Counted from the stretch's first letter, positions 1 to 11,908 are shown. The stretch: DNA of 64,000 nucleotides from Arachnopeziza araneosa (GCA_003988855.1 QYAI01000066.1:164953-228952), one strand, 5' to 3'. The notes: generated by a model not told the origin, from the letters alone. Made by a program: numbers and translations.

Positions 1-843
1 GGATCTGAACATTTTCTGGGCTGAGCTGTAAGAAGACGCGTAGGCCGTCGTCCTTCCTAGGGATAAGCATGCAACCACCATATAGAGAACGAATGGCAAC
101 TCTGCGGCGGGTATCTGGAAAGTTCGTATTCAGAAAGACATCAGCAACAGCCCAGACATCTTCTCCTCCCTGTGACTGTGTTGTAATACCGGTCATCCGA
201 CGGATCGTGCTTCGAGCTCCGTCAGTGCCCAAGATGTACTTTGTCTGCCAAGCTTCAATGGCACCCGAGACATGATTCTTGATATAGGCAATAAGAGGCC
301 AAGCTGCGTCTCTGTCTTGGTATTCGTAATCAACTATCTCCAAGAAGCGATCGACCTTGAGGCCGCGAGAGATTAAGTCTGCTTCAAAAATACCTTCGGT
401 AATTCCCTGATCTGAGTTGAACAGGTACTGGTAGGGAGTAGCTAAAGCACACTAAATTAGCTGCGGGAAGTAAAATGGGGGATTGGAACTCACGATGAAT
501 CACCTCACGGCCCACACAATCTCTGCTTAATTTCTTCCCCTCATCAACTGACCAGAATGACGTTTCAGTGAGACGGTGTCCCAGCTCATCCAACTTCTGC
601 CGAATGTTGAGTGTTTGCAAGATCTCTTGGGTTCGAGGTTGAAATGCTAATCAAGTCAGAAGGAGCAACCACAAAATTGGTTGTTTTCTTACCGCTAGCA
701 TGTCCAGCTTGTGTTCTTGCAGCTCGTTTATCAATGAGGCGGAAGTCTATCCCATATCTTGCAAGTGTAGATGCAGCCATGCAGCCCGCTGGCCCAGCTC
801 CGACTATCAGAACGTCTGTCTGGCCTTGAATGAATCCGTCCAT
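1..843 (-). CDS. FAD-dependent aromatic monooxygenase (phenol 2-monooxygenase-like), 5' part
   Basis: Flavoprotein monooxygenase of the PheA/TfdB (UbiH-like FAD_binding_3) type, which would hydroxylate an aromatic substrate using NAD(P)H and O2. The start is ATG at 843-841; a longer reading would need a TTG. Exons are 693-843, 494-646 and 1-441, with GT..AG introns of 46 and 52 nt that keep frame. The N-terminus has the dinucleotide-binding motif GAGPAG at residues 15-20, followed by GHAS..QPRTQEIL, which corresponds to the GHADG..PRTLEIL segment of the family. Exon 3 carries the FAD-contacting DG motif GTDGARSTIRR. The reading frame is still open at base 1, so the substrate-binding and thioredoxin-like C-terminal parts lie outside the window. 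It is divergent from the MFS transporter at 2033. The family call is firm; the substrate is unknown. Confidence 0.88.
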
Positions 844-2032
844 CGTGGATGTCAAGTGCCAATAAGGGTTGAAACTTCTTTCTTAAAGTTGAGATTATAG
901 AGATCTGGAGCGATTGGTTGTGGATTTGAAGGTGAGCAGCGATTGAGTGATGATAGGGGTATATGTAATGAAGTTGCTGACGCTGAAGATGATTCTTTTG
1001 GTTGTAAGTGGAACTTCCAGAAATATTTCAAGAGGTCTATATAGTTGGACCTCAATACTCTTCAGCCCAAATACAAGGATGCCAGTCTGCAAAAGAGAGT
1101 TGCAGTGTAGTATAAAATTTTCTTGTCACAACGGGATAAGCACTAAAACGTAACATTCAGGAGCCATATGTTTCTTGCCTTTTGGGAAAGAGTCGCTGGA
1201 TTCCGACAAAGGGGTTTGTTGGTGCCCCCGCGAAGTTCTCGGCGGCCTCGTACATTTCTCAGCCCAGGGCTCATGACAGGCACGGCACGCTTCCGTATAC
1301 CCTTGGGCGTCTATCGGGGGCATTTGAGATTTCCCCAGTCACATCAGCAAGATGAAGGGCGAATCACATCTGCGCTATTTTGTGAATATTTAGATTCAAG
1401 CCAACTTCCCACAGCTACAGCACCAAAGGCAAACTAGGCCCAGGTTCAAAACGGTATGTGGCATCCTCTGCAGCCACACCCAAATGTACGTACCGCCACG
1501 ATAGCCACGCCGCCGCTCGGCATCAAGCCATCACCTTGCGGCGCTCGCGGTGGTGACCGGAATGTTCCCCGGGCCACCAAAGGCAAGCTTTATTACAAGC
1601 AAGAGTTCTTCTACTGTACCAAGAGAAGAGAAGCTTTGCCTTCCGGCGTATGATGCAATGGGTCGTGCGAGCCGAGCCGTGACGACAGGGGACGTGGGGC
1701 TGTCGGACTCCCCCGACGGCACGCCGCTGTCATTGTGACATGAAAATGTCTGTCATGGAGCTTTTCATATCCAAAGTCCGCTACCATTGAGCAGCAAACC
1801 TTACATGGATATTTACCAGATTAATGGCGGACGATTCCGACATCTGCCAACGCCCGAAGCATTGTTGCTGCCAAATTTGTTTTTCAGCCCTCATCTTTGA
1901 TATATACTTGACGTAGAATGGTAGCTGTGGTTTTTTCTCTGTCTTGATCATCTTATCTTCCATAGCCAATTCGCAGCCTCAAATTAGTAGCTTCGTGTCC
2001 CCAAAACCATCCAGTGGTCACCATCTGCCAAT
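844..2032. promoter_or_regulatory. Shared upstream region of divergent monooxygenase and MFS genes
   Basis: About 1.2 kb separates the two start codons. The short ORFs here overlap on opposite strands and show no family signature. By position it should hold both promoters. I could not identify a specific factor site with confidence. Confidence 0.4.
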
Positions 2033-3574
2033 ATGAACCAGCTCAAAGCTCAGGAAGAGGCGTCACCACCCGTCGAGGCTCACGGGACAGGGCAACGGTC
2101 CTCAGAAGAGCAGAGTAGGGAAAGTAAAGAATTGCGCCTCGTGGCTTGGGATGTCGACGATGCAGGCAATCCGAAGAATTGGTCTCGCCTTTCCAAATAC
2201 TGGATCACGTTGCAATTGGGAATGTTAGCATTTGCTGCCAGCGTTGGCTCCAGCATCACAGCACCTGCAACAAATGCAATTGCCACCTATGCACATGTTA
2301 GCCATGAAGTTTCTGTCCTATCTATATCACTCTACATGTAGGTCCTTCTCTCCTGACAGAGGTTCCGAGCTGACGGTTCCCCTAGTGCAGGATTCGCCCT
2401 CGGACCACTATGTTGGGCACCTGTATCCGAGATCTGGGGAAGGAGATGTGGCATGTTACCTGCCATGTTCTTCCTCGGACTTGCATCGATTGGGACCGCA
2501 ACCAGCAAGAACGCCGCAGCCATCTTCATAACTCGGTTCTTGGGTGGTGTGTTCGGATCGGCTCCCGTCAGTAATGTGTCCGCAGCTCTTGGCGATATAT
2601 GGGTCCCATCAGAGCGTGGACCAGCAGTTATTCTGTACTCAATAGCCGTAACTGGTGGACCAACACTGGGACCCATCATCGGCGCAGCTATTGTTGTCAA
2701 TCCTGCCTTGGGTTGGCGATGGACTGAGTATATCGAGGCAATCTGGGTCTTCGCCACCGTCGCAGTGTGCTTCTTCTGCCTACCTGAGTCCTACCCTCCC
2801 GTGCTCCTCGCGAGACGAGCAAAGAAGCTCCGTACAGAGGGCCATGTAGACTACTATCACCCCCATGAGCAGTTGAAGTTGGATTTCAAGACAATCATCA
2901 CCAAGCACTTCACCAGACCACTATTGATGCTTGCGACAGAGCCAATAGTCACATGTGTCGCTTTCTACGCCTCTTTCGTCTACGGGATTTTGTATCTTAC
3001 ACTTGAGGTATTCCCCATCTGCTTTCAGGAAATCCGCGGAATGCACCCCGTAATCGCCTCGCTGCCATTCCTCGGACTGTTTATCGGTGTCCTGTCCGCT
3101 GTCTTCATCAATCTCGCCAACCAGCCCCGGTATCGTCGAATCTCAGCCGCCGCAGGTGGGAAACCCGTCCCAGAAGCGCGCTTCGCACCGGTTGCATTCG
3201 CCGGTTTCATCTTTGTAGCCGGGCTCTTCTGGTTCGGGTGGACCGCAGGCGATATCAACATCAGCGTGTGGCATCCCATTGTCGCGTCTGGTCTCATCGG
3301 GTGTGGCTTCAACGTCATCTTCAACCAGTGCGTGAACGTCCTCGTCGACACCTATGGCCTCTATGCCGCGAGCGCGGTCTCCGCCAACACCTTCCTGCGG
3401 AGCATCATGGCCGCCGGCTTTCCGCTCGTGGCACGACCCATGCTGTACGGGATGGGCGTTGGCCCTGCAATCTCGGTGCTGGGCGCCGTCGCAAGTGGTA
3501 TGATCGTGGTGCCGTTCCTCTTTATGAGATACGGCGCGGCGTTGCGGAAGAGATCGAAACTGGCCCTGGCATAA
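2033..3574 (+). CDS. MFS drug:H+ antiporter-like transporter (DHA1 type)
   Basis: Plasma-membrane proton-coupled exporter of the major facilitator superfamily, 497 aa in two exons (2033-2337 and 2386-3574). The 48-nt intron starts GTAGGT and ends CCTAG, giving SLYIAGFALGPLCWAP across the junction. The hydrophilic N-tail contains NPKNWS, the usual lead-in to TM1 in fungal multidrug MFS proteins. The motif GPLCWAPVSEIWGRR after TM2 is the DHA1 form of motif A, and RFLGGVFGSAPVSNVSAALGD fits motif C/TM5 surroundings. Several further hydrophobic segments follow up to the C-terminus. It is divergent from a FAD monooxygenase, which suggests export or tolerance of a compound that enzyme handles, but the substrate cannot be read from the sequence. 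Confidence 0.9.
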
Positions 3575-5144
3575 TATGTGTCCGAATGTAGCGCAATGCT
3601 TGTAATAGACATCGAAATAGACAATAAAGTTTATAATTACAATGTAGAAATAGATACATAATTCATAAATTCAACGCAGAAATCGACACTATAATTCACA
3701 ATTTCAGGGTAGACTTTGGCAACCAAGTGTCTGTCGAAGGGAGGTTGAGATTCATACGGGTACGATATCGACAATCAGCTTCGGCTGACTGGCTGTTTAG
3801 AACTGATACGGTGATACGGGGTCTAGGTACTTTTTGAGCAAAACTAGGGGATTCCTATCATTCACGCCTAGCATAGAACAGACAAGAGAACGACAGCCAA
3901 GCCACTAGAGACAGAAGATTGTAAACAGTGTGGGAGTATAGATTGAAGAAGTAAAAGTTGGACCCCGAACTAAGCCGGCCCATTAAAAATATTATTGAAA
4001 TGCAAAGAAGATGTAGAAATCTATCACGAACGAATGCTTTGCTGCGTCGACGAAGGGGTGAAGATTAGTTGGGAAGCGGGAACCTGTTACGAACTAACAG
4101 AATGTCACGTGGAGTCAGGTGGTGGATCGACAGATCGCTCTGGCGAGCCAGCGATCCCATTCCCTATGGATACGAAGTCCTATATACGTGATGGCTTCCT
4201 CCATCGTAGATAGGAGCTTCGTGCTCAACTTAACTGATCAATTCTACTCTATTGATACTACCCTACAACCCACCGTTCAAGTACTATATCTTGTGATCCC
4301 TTATCCTGATTCTTGATTACCACACCAAGACAGCATCCAGCGGAACACTGGAGGTAGCCGTAACAGAACCGAGGTAGATGTCATCGGGGGAACCGGCGAA
4401 ACTTCTTTGTGAGTAGTGCGAACGACCCCCTAGGTTCTTTTAGGGGGTGAAGAGTAGTTTGGGGATTACGAATAGGATTAACTATATCTGCGCTGCTCCA
4501 CTCTGTCAAAGCCAAAGTAGGGACTTCGTTCCTAACAACAGATCTGTCAAGGCGAGCTTAAAATTCTGTAATTTGATCCGAGCTTAAAAAGGTGTAAATC
4601 TAAACCGTAAATCTACAGATCGAATTTACTAATAATTCGAAATCTGTAAATCCGCTCCGAGCTCTAACGTGGACAACTTGCTGGATGTACCTTGATGGAC
4701 GGTCTGTACTCGAAAATGCTGGATCGAGTCAAGCCACGTTATAATCATCATTCTGACTTCTAAGTTCGGGTTTATTGAATCCTACTATCGTTATAGAAAA
4801 CCACTTTCGCCAATATTAAGATCAGGCAACTTTCAGGACTAAGGTCAATCGTCCTGGATATTGATGATATGAGAACAGCAATGCAAGAAAGATGGTGAAC
4901 GTCTGAGACCTCAGAAAGATAACATTTTTCTGCACGGGTTATTTGTAACAAAGTCTCATAAGTACCCTTTCTAGCGGTAGGCTAAGAAGCAATCACTCTT
5001 ATCTCCTCTCACCCTTCAACTCATAAGTGAATATCACATGGTAATCCCTAGCATGTAATTCCGTAGGATGTTGCCCAGCCAATTTAGAAATGCATCGTAG
5101 TGAGATATGTATCACTAACCACCTTTGGGGATTGTGTCCCATAA
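3575..5144. other. Gene-poor, partly AT-rich spacer
   Basis: No convincing coding region. The ORFs at 3995-4316 are short, overlap one another and have no recognisable motif. From about 4450 the sequence becomes AT-rich up to the GNAT remnant. No terminal repeats were seen. Confidence 0.5.
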
Positions 5145-5501
5145 AGAATTAATCAAAACGATTTCATCACAATATCGATAAAGCAGACTCTAGATTTTGC
5201 GAAATGCTTTAACCATAACCTATTTAAGTTCAACTCCGTAGATCTCTCTGTTCTGGCCACTCGTCCCGCATATCAATATCGCGGCTATGGGACCATGCTC
5301 CTTCAGTGGGGACTTCAAGAAGCGACCCGGCAAGGTTTGGACTGCTTCCTTCAATGCACGCCTAGTGCCCACCGATTCTACCTCAATGCCGGCTTCAAAG
5401 ATTTTTATTTCTTCGACATAGAGTTGGAAGGAAAAACAAACGCGAACGGTCACGAGGGGACGAATTACAGGACAACTCTAATGAAGAAAGGATATACATA
5501 A
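5145..5501 (+). pseudogene. C-terminal remnant of a GNAT-family N-acetyltransferase
   Basis: An open frame runs from 5145 to TAA at 5499-5501. From about 5235 it reads like the C-terminal half of a GNAT acetyltransferase: VDLSVLATRPAYQYRGYGT contains the beta4 strand and the acetyl-CoA pyrophosphate-binding loop (R-G-Y-G-T in place of Q/R-x-x-G-x-G/A). This is followed by LLQWGLQEATRQGLDCFLQ and then FYLNAGFKDF, the usual Y..GF strand. Upstream I find no N-terminal GNAT half, no plausible splice partner and no start codon ahead of the conserved block. The first internal ATG, at 5295, lies inside the CoA motif. I read it as a truncated relic, although a missed upstream exon cannot be excluded. 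Confidence 0.6.
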
Positions 5502-6321
5502 AAGAAATTCTTACTACCTAGTCTCACGACGTCACTTGGTGCGAGATCGGTATGTCAAGCACGCCGCTCTTCTTTTCGGATACAATAGATTGGCTATTGA
5601 AGCTTGTATCTGTCAAATGCTTGTTTGCCTGATGAATTGGCATAGCATATTAGCAACATGTCTAAACACATCTTAATTCCTGCAAAACATAATCAGGAGC
5701 CAAGACAGCCAGAATACTCACATCTTAGATGATGGCAGGTATCCTGTGCTTCTTCTCGGCACGTTGCGTTCTGGACGCTGTTGTGTGATTCTGGCAACCT
5801 CATCTCTGGATGGCGCCATCACGCAACTCATCTTCTGCTTGTGATTCAACGAGATCCAATGATATGTTGACTGAGAAGAGGGAAGAAATGTAAGCCGTGG
5901 GTTTCGCAGCACGTTGTTTTCGGTATTCTATTAGGAGATGGTACCTTGACGTGCGGATGTCTGCGTGTTCTTACATCAGAAGGAGAAGGACGAGGGGGAG
6001 GAGGAGAAGGAGGAGAAGGAGAAGAAATCGTAGAGAGTCTCGTTTACATGCAACAGTCCAAGAAAGTCATTGGTATGGTCTCCCAACCCCTCTTGCGAAA
6101 TCAAGTCAAGCACAAACCACGACCACAAAAGCATTATAAATTAAAAGCATTTCTATTGCAAGGGGTATGAGAACAACAGATATATCTACAAGCCACGTGT
6201 CCTCAGTTGAGGCAGAGCGGAGCCGCCGTATATAAGCTCGCTAAATTACCGTAAACAGAGATAAGCAGTGATTCTTCCGTATACGCGTGGGTTGGTATAC
6301 GAAGAGGATTGATGATGGTAT
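5502..6321. other. Spacer with a purine-rich GGAGAA tract
   Basis: No gene is supported. Bases about 5979-6030 are almost pure G and A (GGA/GAA triplets), which produces arginine- or glutamate-rich spurious ORFs. The last part is the 3' flank of the permease. Confidence 0.5.
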
Positions 6322-8162
6322 TTATAGACCATCGGAGGCGGGAGGGCCTTTGTATACTGTAAGATATTAGACGCTATTCAGAATGGAGATGGAAATGATA
6401 GAGAGCGAAATGAAATAAACTACCTTTCCTCGCATAAACAAAATACCACACCCCACTGATGGCCATGAATCCTACCAGTACCACACTGGCATAGTTCATC
6501 GTGATAGCAGTCACGGGGAGAGCAGTCGGCATACTGAACAGCACGACCTCGAAGGCGATCCACGTTAACGCAATAACATTGACAGTCGTCCCGATTAGCG
6601 GCCCACAATTCCACCTTGCTTGATTAACCTCAGCTCTACGATTCCAAAGTAGAGAGATGGCGATTGGGATAGCGTAGGATACGGCGAGAGCGATGACGCC
6701 TACAGACACGAAAGCCGTGAATGCAGAGGTGGAACCGAGATTGATGAGGCCGAGAAGCATTTGGACGATGGTAGTAAGCACGAGCGCCCAGACTGGGACG
6801 CCGAGTTTCTTGTTGACGCGCGAGAAGACCTTAGCGCCTGGGATGGCGTCGTCTCGTGCTACGGCCCAGGTGCAGCGGGAGGCAGCGACGGTGATGGAGA
6901 TGGAGCAGAAGAGTGTGACACCGAAGACGAGGAACATTAACCCGAGACCGCCGCCTGGGGAGCCCATTACGATGTGGAAAATATAAGGGAGGGCTCTGTG
7001 GGGTGTTAGGTGGAAGTTAGGCCAGGGAAGTTGGAACGAGATTGGACAAAAGGCAGGAAAATGGATACTGACTGAGCAACTGGGGCATCAATGATATCGG
7101 CTAGGGCAGGCATAGTGGCACAAATCGGGATGATGAAGAAGAGACCTGCGATGCCGCCAACAGGAACGCAGAGGGAGATGGCGCGGGGACTGGAACATGT
7201 TAGTATGCGCTTATAAGGCTCGTGGACTGAAGGCTAGTGCGGGAGATAATCTTGAGTTGCTCGATGACCCGGCAATGGAATTCCTTACACTTTGATAGTA
7301 GGATCAGCGACTTCCTCAGCCATAGAAGAGATCATTCCGATAGCAGAGAAGGTATAAGCCGCGGGGAGGAGGCCAATAAAGAAGGTGAATCCACCCCAGC
7401 CAGAGAAAGACTTGTCATAGTGGCCCAGCGTATAAGAGGCAGAATGACGTCCAACATCAGCCTTGACCGAGAGAGCAATCAGGATGATGAGGATAGAGAT
7501 AGCAGTCCAACCAGCACAGATGGTATCGACCATGGGGAGGAAAGCGTTGCCGTAAGTACAGATGATCATGGTCACGATGCAGATCAAGAAGAAGATCAAG
7601 AGGAGTTGCCAGGCGGTGAAGACATAATCGGGATGGTACATGTTCACCGTCGCCGCAATGAGGGAAGCAAAACCAAAGTTGACAGAGAGCGTGATGGTCC
7701 AGTTCCCAATGAGCCAGATCCACGCCGTGACTTGACTGGTTAGCATCACATGACATGTCAACTTCAGCATCAGCATCAGGACTCACTAAAACTCAAGACA
7801 GTCTTATGCCTCTTGGCGATCTGAAAACTCCAATAGTACGGCCCAGCACTCGTGGGATACCGACTCGCCAACTCACTCAGGCTCAGGGCTACACACTCAT
7901 CCAAGACCAGGACGACCAGCCATCCCACGAAGACGGAGAGCTGGCCACCACCGTAGATGGCACTGATGAAGGGACCGCCCTCCCCGTACGGGATGGCGGC
8001 GATGGCGAGACTCTGGAAGAGGAGAGTGAAGAGGGAGCGATTCCGACGTAGTTCAGGCGTGTAGCCGAGATGGGTGAGATCGTTGTCGACGGCGTCAAGG
8101 CCGGCTGGAGTTGGCGGGGTTTCGGTCGAGGGCGGTTTCTCGTCGATGGATTTAGCCTCCAT
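6322..8162 (-). CDS. Choline/GABA-type amino-acid permease (APC superfamily)
   Basis: Membrane uptake carrier of the fungal amino-acid/choline transporter family, 513 aa. Five exons on the minus strand: 7787-8162, 7289-7730, 7073-7189, 6424-6995 and 6322-6356. All phases fit. The first junction gives SFITAWIWLIGNW and the last gives YARKVYKGPP before TAA. The N-tail DNDLTHLGYTPELRRNRSLFTLLFQSLAIAAIPYGEG is characteristic: a hydrophilic tail with LGYxxELxR precedes TM1. About twelve hydrophobic segments follow. The conserved EEVADPTIKVPRAI segment and the AVARDDAIPGAKVFSRVN loop are both present. Substrate choice between choline, GABA, amines and amino acids cannot be decided from the sequence. 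No partner gene adjoins it. Confidence 0.92.
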
Positions 8163-8822
8163 GATTGTGGATTAGGACGTTGGATTTGGATGTTGGTGGT
8201 GACGATTAGATAGCTGTTGAATTGATGACTGAGATGCGGCGCTGAGTGAGGACAATAGAGTGTTGTCGGGTCTGGTTGGACGCTTCACCAGCTTTATCCG
8301 TGGAAGGCCTGCCGTGGACCTTGTTGGAGGGATAGCGCGCCCTTGGAGCCGTCAGTCAAGGTCAATCGACGGTCTTTATCAGACTGAGGTGATTCCCAGA
8401 CGCGACGTCTTGGGAGGTGTTTGCGTGGTGAGGGTGGGTTGTACGGACCGCCACGTGATTGGAGGTGGCTGCGTTCCTGCCCGACTGAATCTTGCAGCGA
8501 AGCGGATGCCACCTTCCTTCTCTTCCTTCTCTTCCTTCTCAATGTCAATAAGAACTGACGAACGAAACAAAACAAAGGCACACCTGAATCAACACACACG
8601 GGGTTTAAGAGCAGAGGTCGAAAGTGAAGAAATCGAAAGAGAGATAGGGCGCTCTGCTCCCTAGTCAGAACCTTATCTTTCACGCCTACCGCAAGCACAA
8701 CCAACAAGAACCAACAACAACAATGGAACCCCTTCCTTCGTGACGGCGCCGGGCCGTGGATGTCTGAGGCGCGAGGATTCGCCTCTCGTCTCTCGCACCG
8801 CCAGTCCCGCCAGAACGGTCGA

Positions 8823-8921
8823 CCCACCCATCCACCCATCCACCATCCACCCATCCACCATCCACCCATCCACCATCCACCATCCACCCATCCACCCATC
8901 CACCCATCCATCCATCCATCC
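8823..8921. repeat. CCATCCAC/CATC minisatellite
   Basis: About 100 bp made of interleaved CCATCCAC, CCACCCAT and CATC units. Both strands stay open through it, which creates spurious [10 protein letters not shown] and MDGWMGGW peptides. Confidence 0.95.
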
Positions 8922-9172
8922 TCAGGCCTCTGTCACGCATGATGCAGCACGGGTAGATATCTCTGACCTTCCCTTCTCTCCCTTCCTTTCCCACTCCTAT
9001 CTCACACCTCTCTTCTCCCCATCCAACCTCACCCTCCGCACCACCCACCCACGCACCCACCAACGAGAGAAACCAGGTCGTACCAATCCAGCAAACTGAT
9101 CCCGCTGAGATTGGCGGTGCGTTGTGGGGTCGGTCCGGGTCCGAGCTGCAGATGGATATTGCAGGGTGCCGA

Positions 9173-9230
9173 GGTACAGTACAGTACAGTACAGTACAGT
9201 ACAGTACAGCACAGCACAGCACAGCACAGT
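9173..9230. repeat. (ACAGT)n followed by (ACAGC)n pentanucleotide array
   Basis: A pentamer array switches partway from ACAGT units to ACAGC units. A single T to C change has spread through the distal half, as expected from slippage. Confidence 0.95.
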
Positions 9231-10051
9231 AGCATCACCGGCCGACATGGGCATCACGGACCTGAGACCAAAAGGGGCAGTTTGATGGGCCACATCACCG
9301 CCCCATCATCGGCACATCCCTCTCCATCACGTGGCGTCCTACAACTAAGGACACCAAGACTCCGTCCCAGCGACAGGAATCAGGGGGAAAAAAAATCTGG
9401 GGAAGTGGACAACGCACTGCTCAGGCGCGTCTGGGGGCGGCATGGACGCGAGATACCGTCTGGTGCGGATGGGGAAGGTCGCACCGAAATGCGGGCATCT
9501 TGTTTTGTTTCTATTTCATGCTATCGCTGAAACATGAAACGCAGCTGCACGAGCGTGGTTTCACGAGCGAGGAACCAGGAACCGGACAGGGAGGCCATCG
9601 AGATTTGGCATCGCGGACGACGCTGCGCTGCCGCCGCCGTGGGAGGGAGGCGACGGCAATGCGGCATATCAGACGGGGTGGCTTTCATCTGCCGCTCCAC
9701 TTCGGACGGAGGCTGCACTCGGCGACCTGATAGATCAGATCTCAGGAATCGGCAAATGACAACTGCCTGCTTCTTCGTATACAGAGATTGTCTGCGTGGG
9801 AAAAACAAAAGCCCTAATCTTGCCGCGGAACCAGTCCCCCGCGGAGATGGGGGTGAGGTCTCAATCAGGAGATGCACCATGCCGCACACGATATTTCTTT
9901 TCCAGCGGTGTGTGGTGAGAGGACGTGTAGCCTTGGGTATAGACATTAACTACCTACGATTACCTATTTATGGCAGAGGAACCCCCCTAGCAATCTTGTC
10001 ACCCCTTATCATGATCTTGATCATTGCAGCCTATGACGAGCGTCTTTGCGA

Positions 10052-11781
10052 CTACTCCAATGCAATGGTGCCGTTCTGCAGGGGTGAGTACTCCTCGCAC
10101 TCAGCATCAAATGCTTCTTCCATTTCCGCCGCGTCCATGCCTGCTTTGATGTTCCTGCGAGGCGGTCAGCTGGGTTCTCGGTCGAGGAATGAAGGAGAGA
10201 AAGGAGTAGAGAGGGAAACTAAGGAGTAGAAGAGGAAAACCAAGAAGATGGTGGAAGACGTACTCATCGACAGCCAGAACCTCCAGCCCAGGAACACAAT
10301 CAATCAGCGCGATGATGAGATACGTGCCCACAAACGACCACGTGAATCCAATCAGAGCCTCAAATAATTGGATGCCAAGCTGTTTGACATTGCCATCAAA
10401 GAAAACACCGCCATCGATTTCCGTATACCCATCATAGAATGCAACCTCCTTTCTGGCAAAGAGGCCGGTGGCTACCGTACCCAACACACCACCGACGCAA
10501 TGGGTAGCAAAGGTATCGCCATTATCCACCCACTTCCACCTCGCCGCAAACTTGGTGAACTTGATGCGGAGCGCCTGTCGACAGACCACGGCACCCGCGA
10601 CACCGAAGAAGAAGGCCGTGGGCATGTCGATGAATCCCGCAGCCGGGGTGATCATGACGAGTCCCGCAATAGCCCCCATGAAGGTGCTATCCAGCGACCA
10701 CTTGCCCGACTCATAGTACGTGATGCTCGCCCACGTGATGGCACCCGCGGACGCACAGAGGTTCGTCACGCACATGGCCATGACGGACTTGAAGTTCAGC
10801 GACAGCGTGGTGCCGGCGTCGAACGCGAGCCAGGCGTTCCAGATGATGACGAGGGCGATGAGCTGGCTCATCGAGGTGCCGGGACGGTGGAGACGTAGGT
10901 GGGAGGGGCTGCGGTCGGCGGACTTCTTGGAGCGGAAGAGCGGGTACGAGAGGTAGATGGAGATGGCGCTGGCGCTGGCACCGGAGCAGATGTGCACGGG
11001 CGTTCCGCCGGCAAAGTCGAGGACGCCGAGTTCTCCTAGGAAACCGGTCCCGGACCAGACCATGTGTGCTAGAGGGCAGTAGATGAAGGTTGACCAGAGC
11101 TGGGTGTGTTAGCCTTGTGTTTATATGTGATATAAGATCCGTGTTATGAGATGCATGTGTTATGAGATGCGTGTGTTATGAGATGCATGTGTTATGAGAT
11201 GCGTGTGTTATGAGATGCATGTGTTATGAGATGCATGTGTTATGAGATGGGTGTGTTATAAGATGCATGTGTTATAAGATGCATGTATTATATGAGATCC
11301 ATCAACTTACAAAGATGAACGGGATGGTAGCTATAACCCTCCCCCGCTCCGCAAACCCTCCTACGGCAATGGCACACACCGTCGCCTCAAAGATGAGCTG
11401 GAATTCGGAGAAGAGGATGGCCGGAATGGTGCCCACAGGATCCGCCAGCACGCCGACGTGAAAGGCATGTTTAAGATCCCCGATGACGCCAGAGCCCTCC
11501 CCATACGCCAGCGAGTAGCCCAGGACGAACCACTGCACGGTGCAGACGGCCATGACGAGCAGCGAGGGGAAGAAGGCCGCCATGCCGTTGCGGCGGTGCG
11601 CGTAGCCGCTGTAGGCCAGTCCCACCGCCGGGATGATGGGCCAGCAGAAGACGGTGCAGACGAGCACGAAGAGCTGGACTGCGGTGTTAGATGGGTTATG
11701 GATGAAGGAGCAATGGAATGGAATAGGACGTACGGTATCCGTCAGGTCACATGACGCCCACGCCTCTGCCACGCTCGCCAT
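10052..11781 (-). CDS. Ammonium transporter, Amt/Mep family
   Basis: Ammonium permease, 449 aa, four exons: 11734-11781, 11311-11673, 10264-11099 and 10052-10154. The frame is continuous across all three junctions (DLTDT/LFVLV, IPFIF/LWSTF, VLAVDE/NIKAG). Family features in order: PAVGLAYSGYAHRRN near TM1, FAERGRVIATIPFIF, then LWSTFIYCPLAHMVWSGTGF. These are followed by DFAGGTPVHICSGASA (the signature-containing stretch), AGLVMITPAAGFI, and HCVGGVLGTVATGLFA with a central His. The tail DENIKAGMDAAEMEE is the usual cytoplasmic start. The N-terminus before TM1 is short. The second intron (11100-11310) is mostly tandem repeat. The promoter has several GATA cores, consistent with nitrogen control, but that is inference. 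Confidence 0.93.
11131..11300. repeat. 16-bp tandem repeat inside an ammonium-transporter intron
   Basis: Nine to ten head-to-tail copies of a 16-bp unit, GTGTTATGAGATGCAT, with variants GCGT, GGGT and ATAAGATG. It fills most of the 211-nt intron 11100-11310, leaving only the splice sites and branch region unique. Confidence 0.95.
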
Positions 11782-11782
11782 G

Positions 11783-11833
11783 ATGTGTTTGTGTTTGTGT
11801 TTGTGTTTGTGTTTGCGTGGTGGCTGTCTCGCG

Positions 11834-11885
<52 letters not shown>

Positions 11886-11908
11886 CCTCTCCCTCTCCCT
11901 CTCTCTCA
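11783..11908. repeat. (TTTGTG)n and (CTCACT)n / (CTCCCT)n microsatellites upstream of the Amt start
   Basis: A TGTTTG array at 11783-11815 begins two bases beyond the transporter's start codon. A longer CTCACT array follows at about 11836-11880 and grades into CTCCCT to 11908. On the transcribed strand this is an AG-rich 5' leader. Confidence 0.95.

Larger units (their letters stand above)
8163..10051. other. Long non-coding spacer with simple-sequence arrays
   Basis: Contains the upstream region of the permease and two tandem arrays listed separately. ORFs in all frames (for example 8294-8911 and 9534-10229) either encode repeat peptides or lack any family signature, so I call no gene here. 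Confidence 0.5.

Noticed and set aside
8294..9293. Long minus-strand ORFs encoding [12 protein letters not shown] and Cys/Tyr-rich repeats
   Set aside because: They are translations of the CCATCCAC and ACAGT arrays, open in several frames on both strands, with no conserved domain.
9534..10229. Plus-strand 231-codon ORF
   Set aside because: It overlaps the 3' end of the ammonium transporter on the other strand, lacks any motif and has an arginine-rich composition typical of antisense frames.
11131..11300. Regular short repeats resembling a CRISPR array
   Set aside because: Units are directly adjacent with no unique spacers and lie inside a eukaryotic intron; this is a minisatellite.
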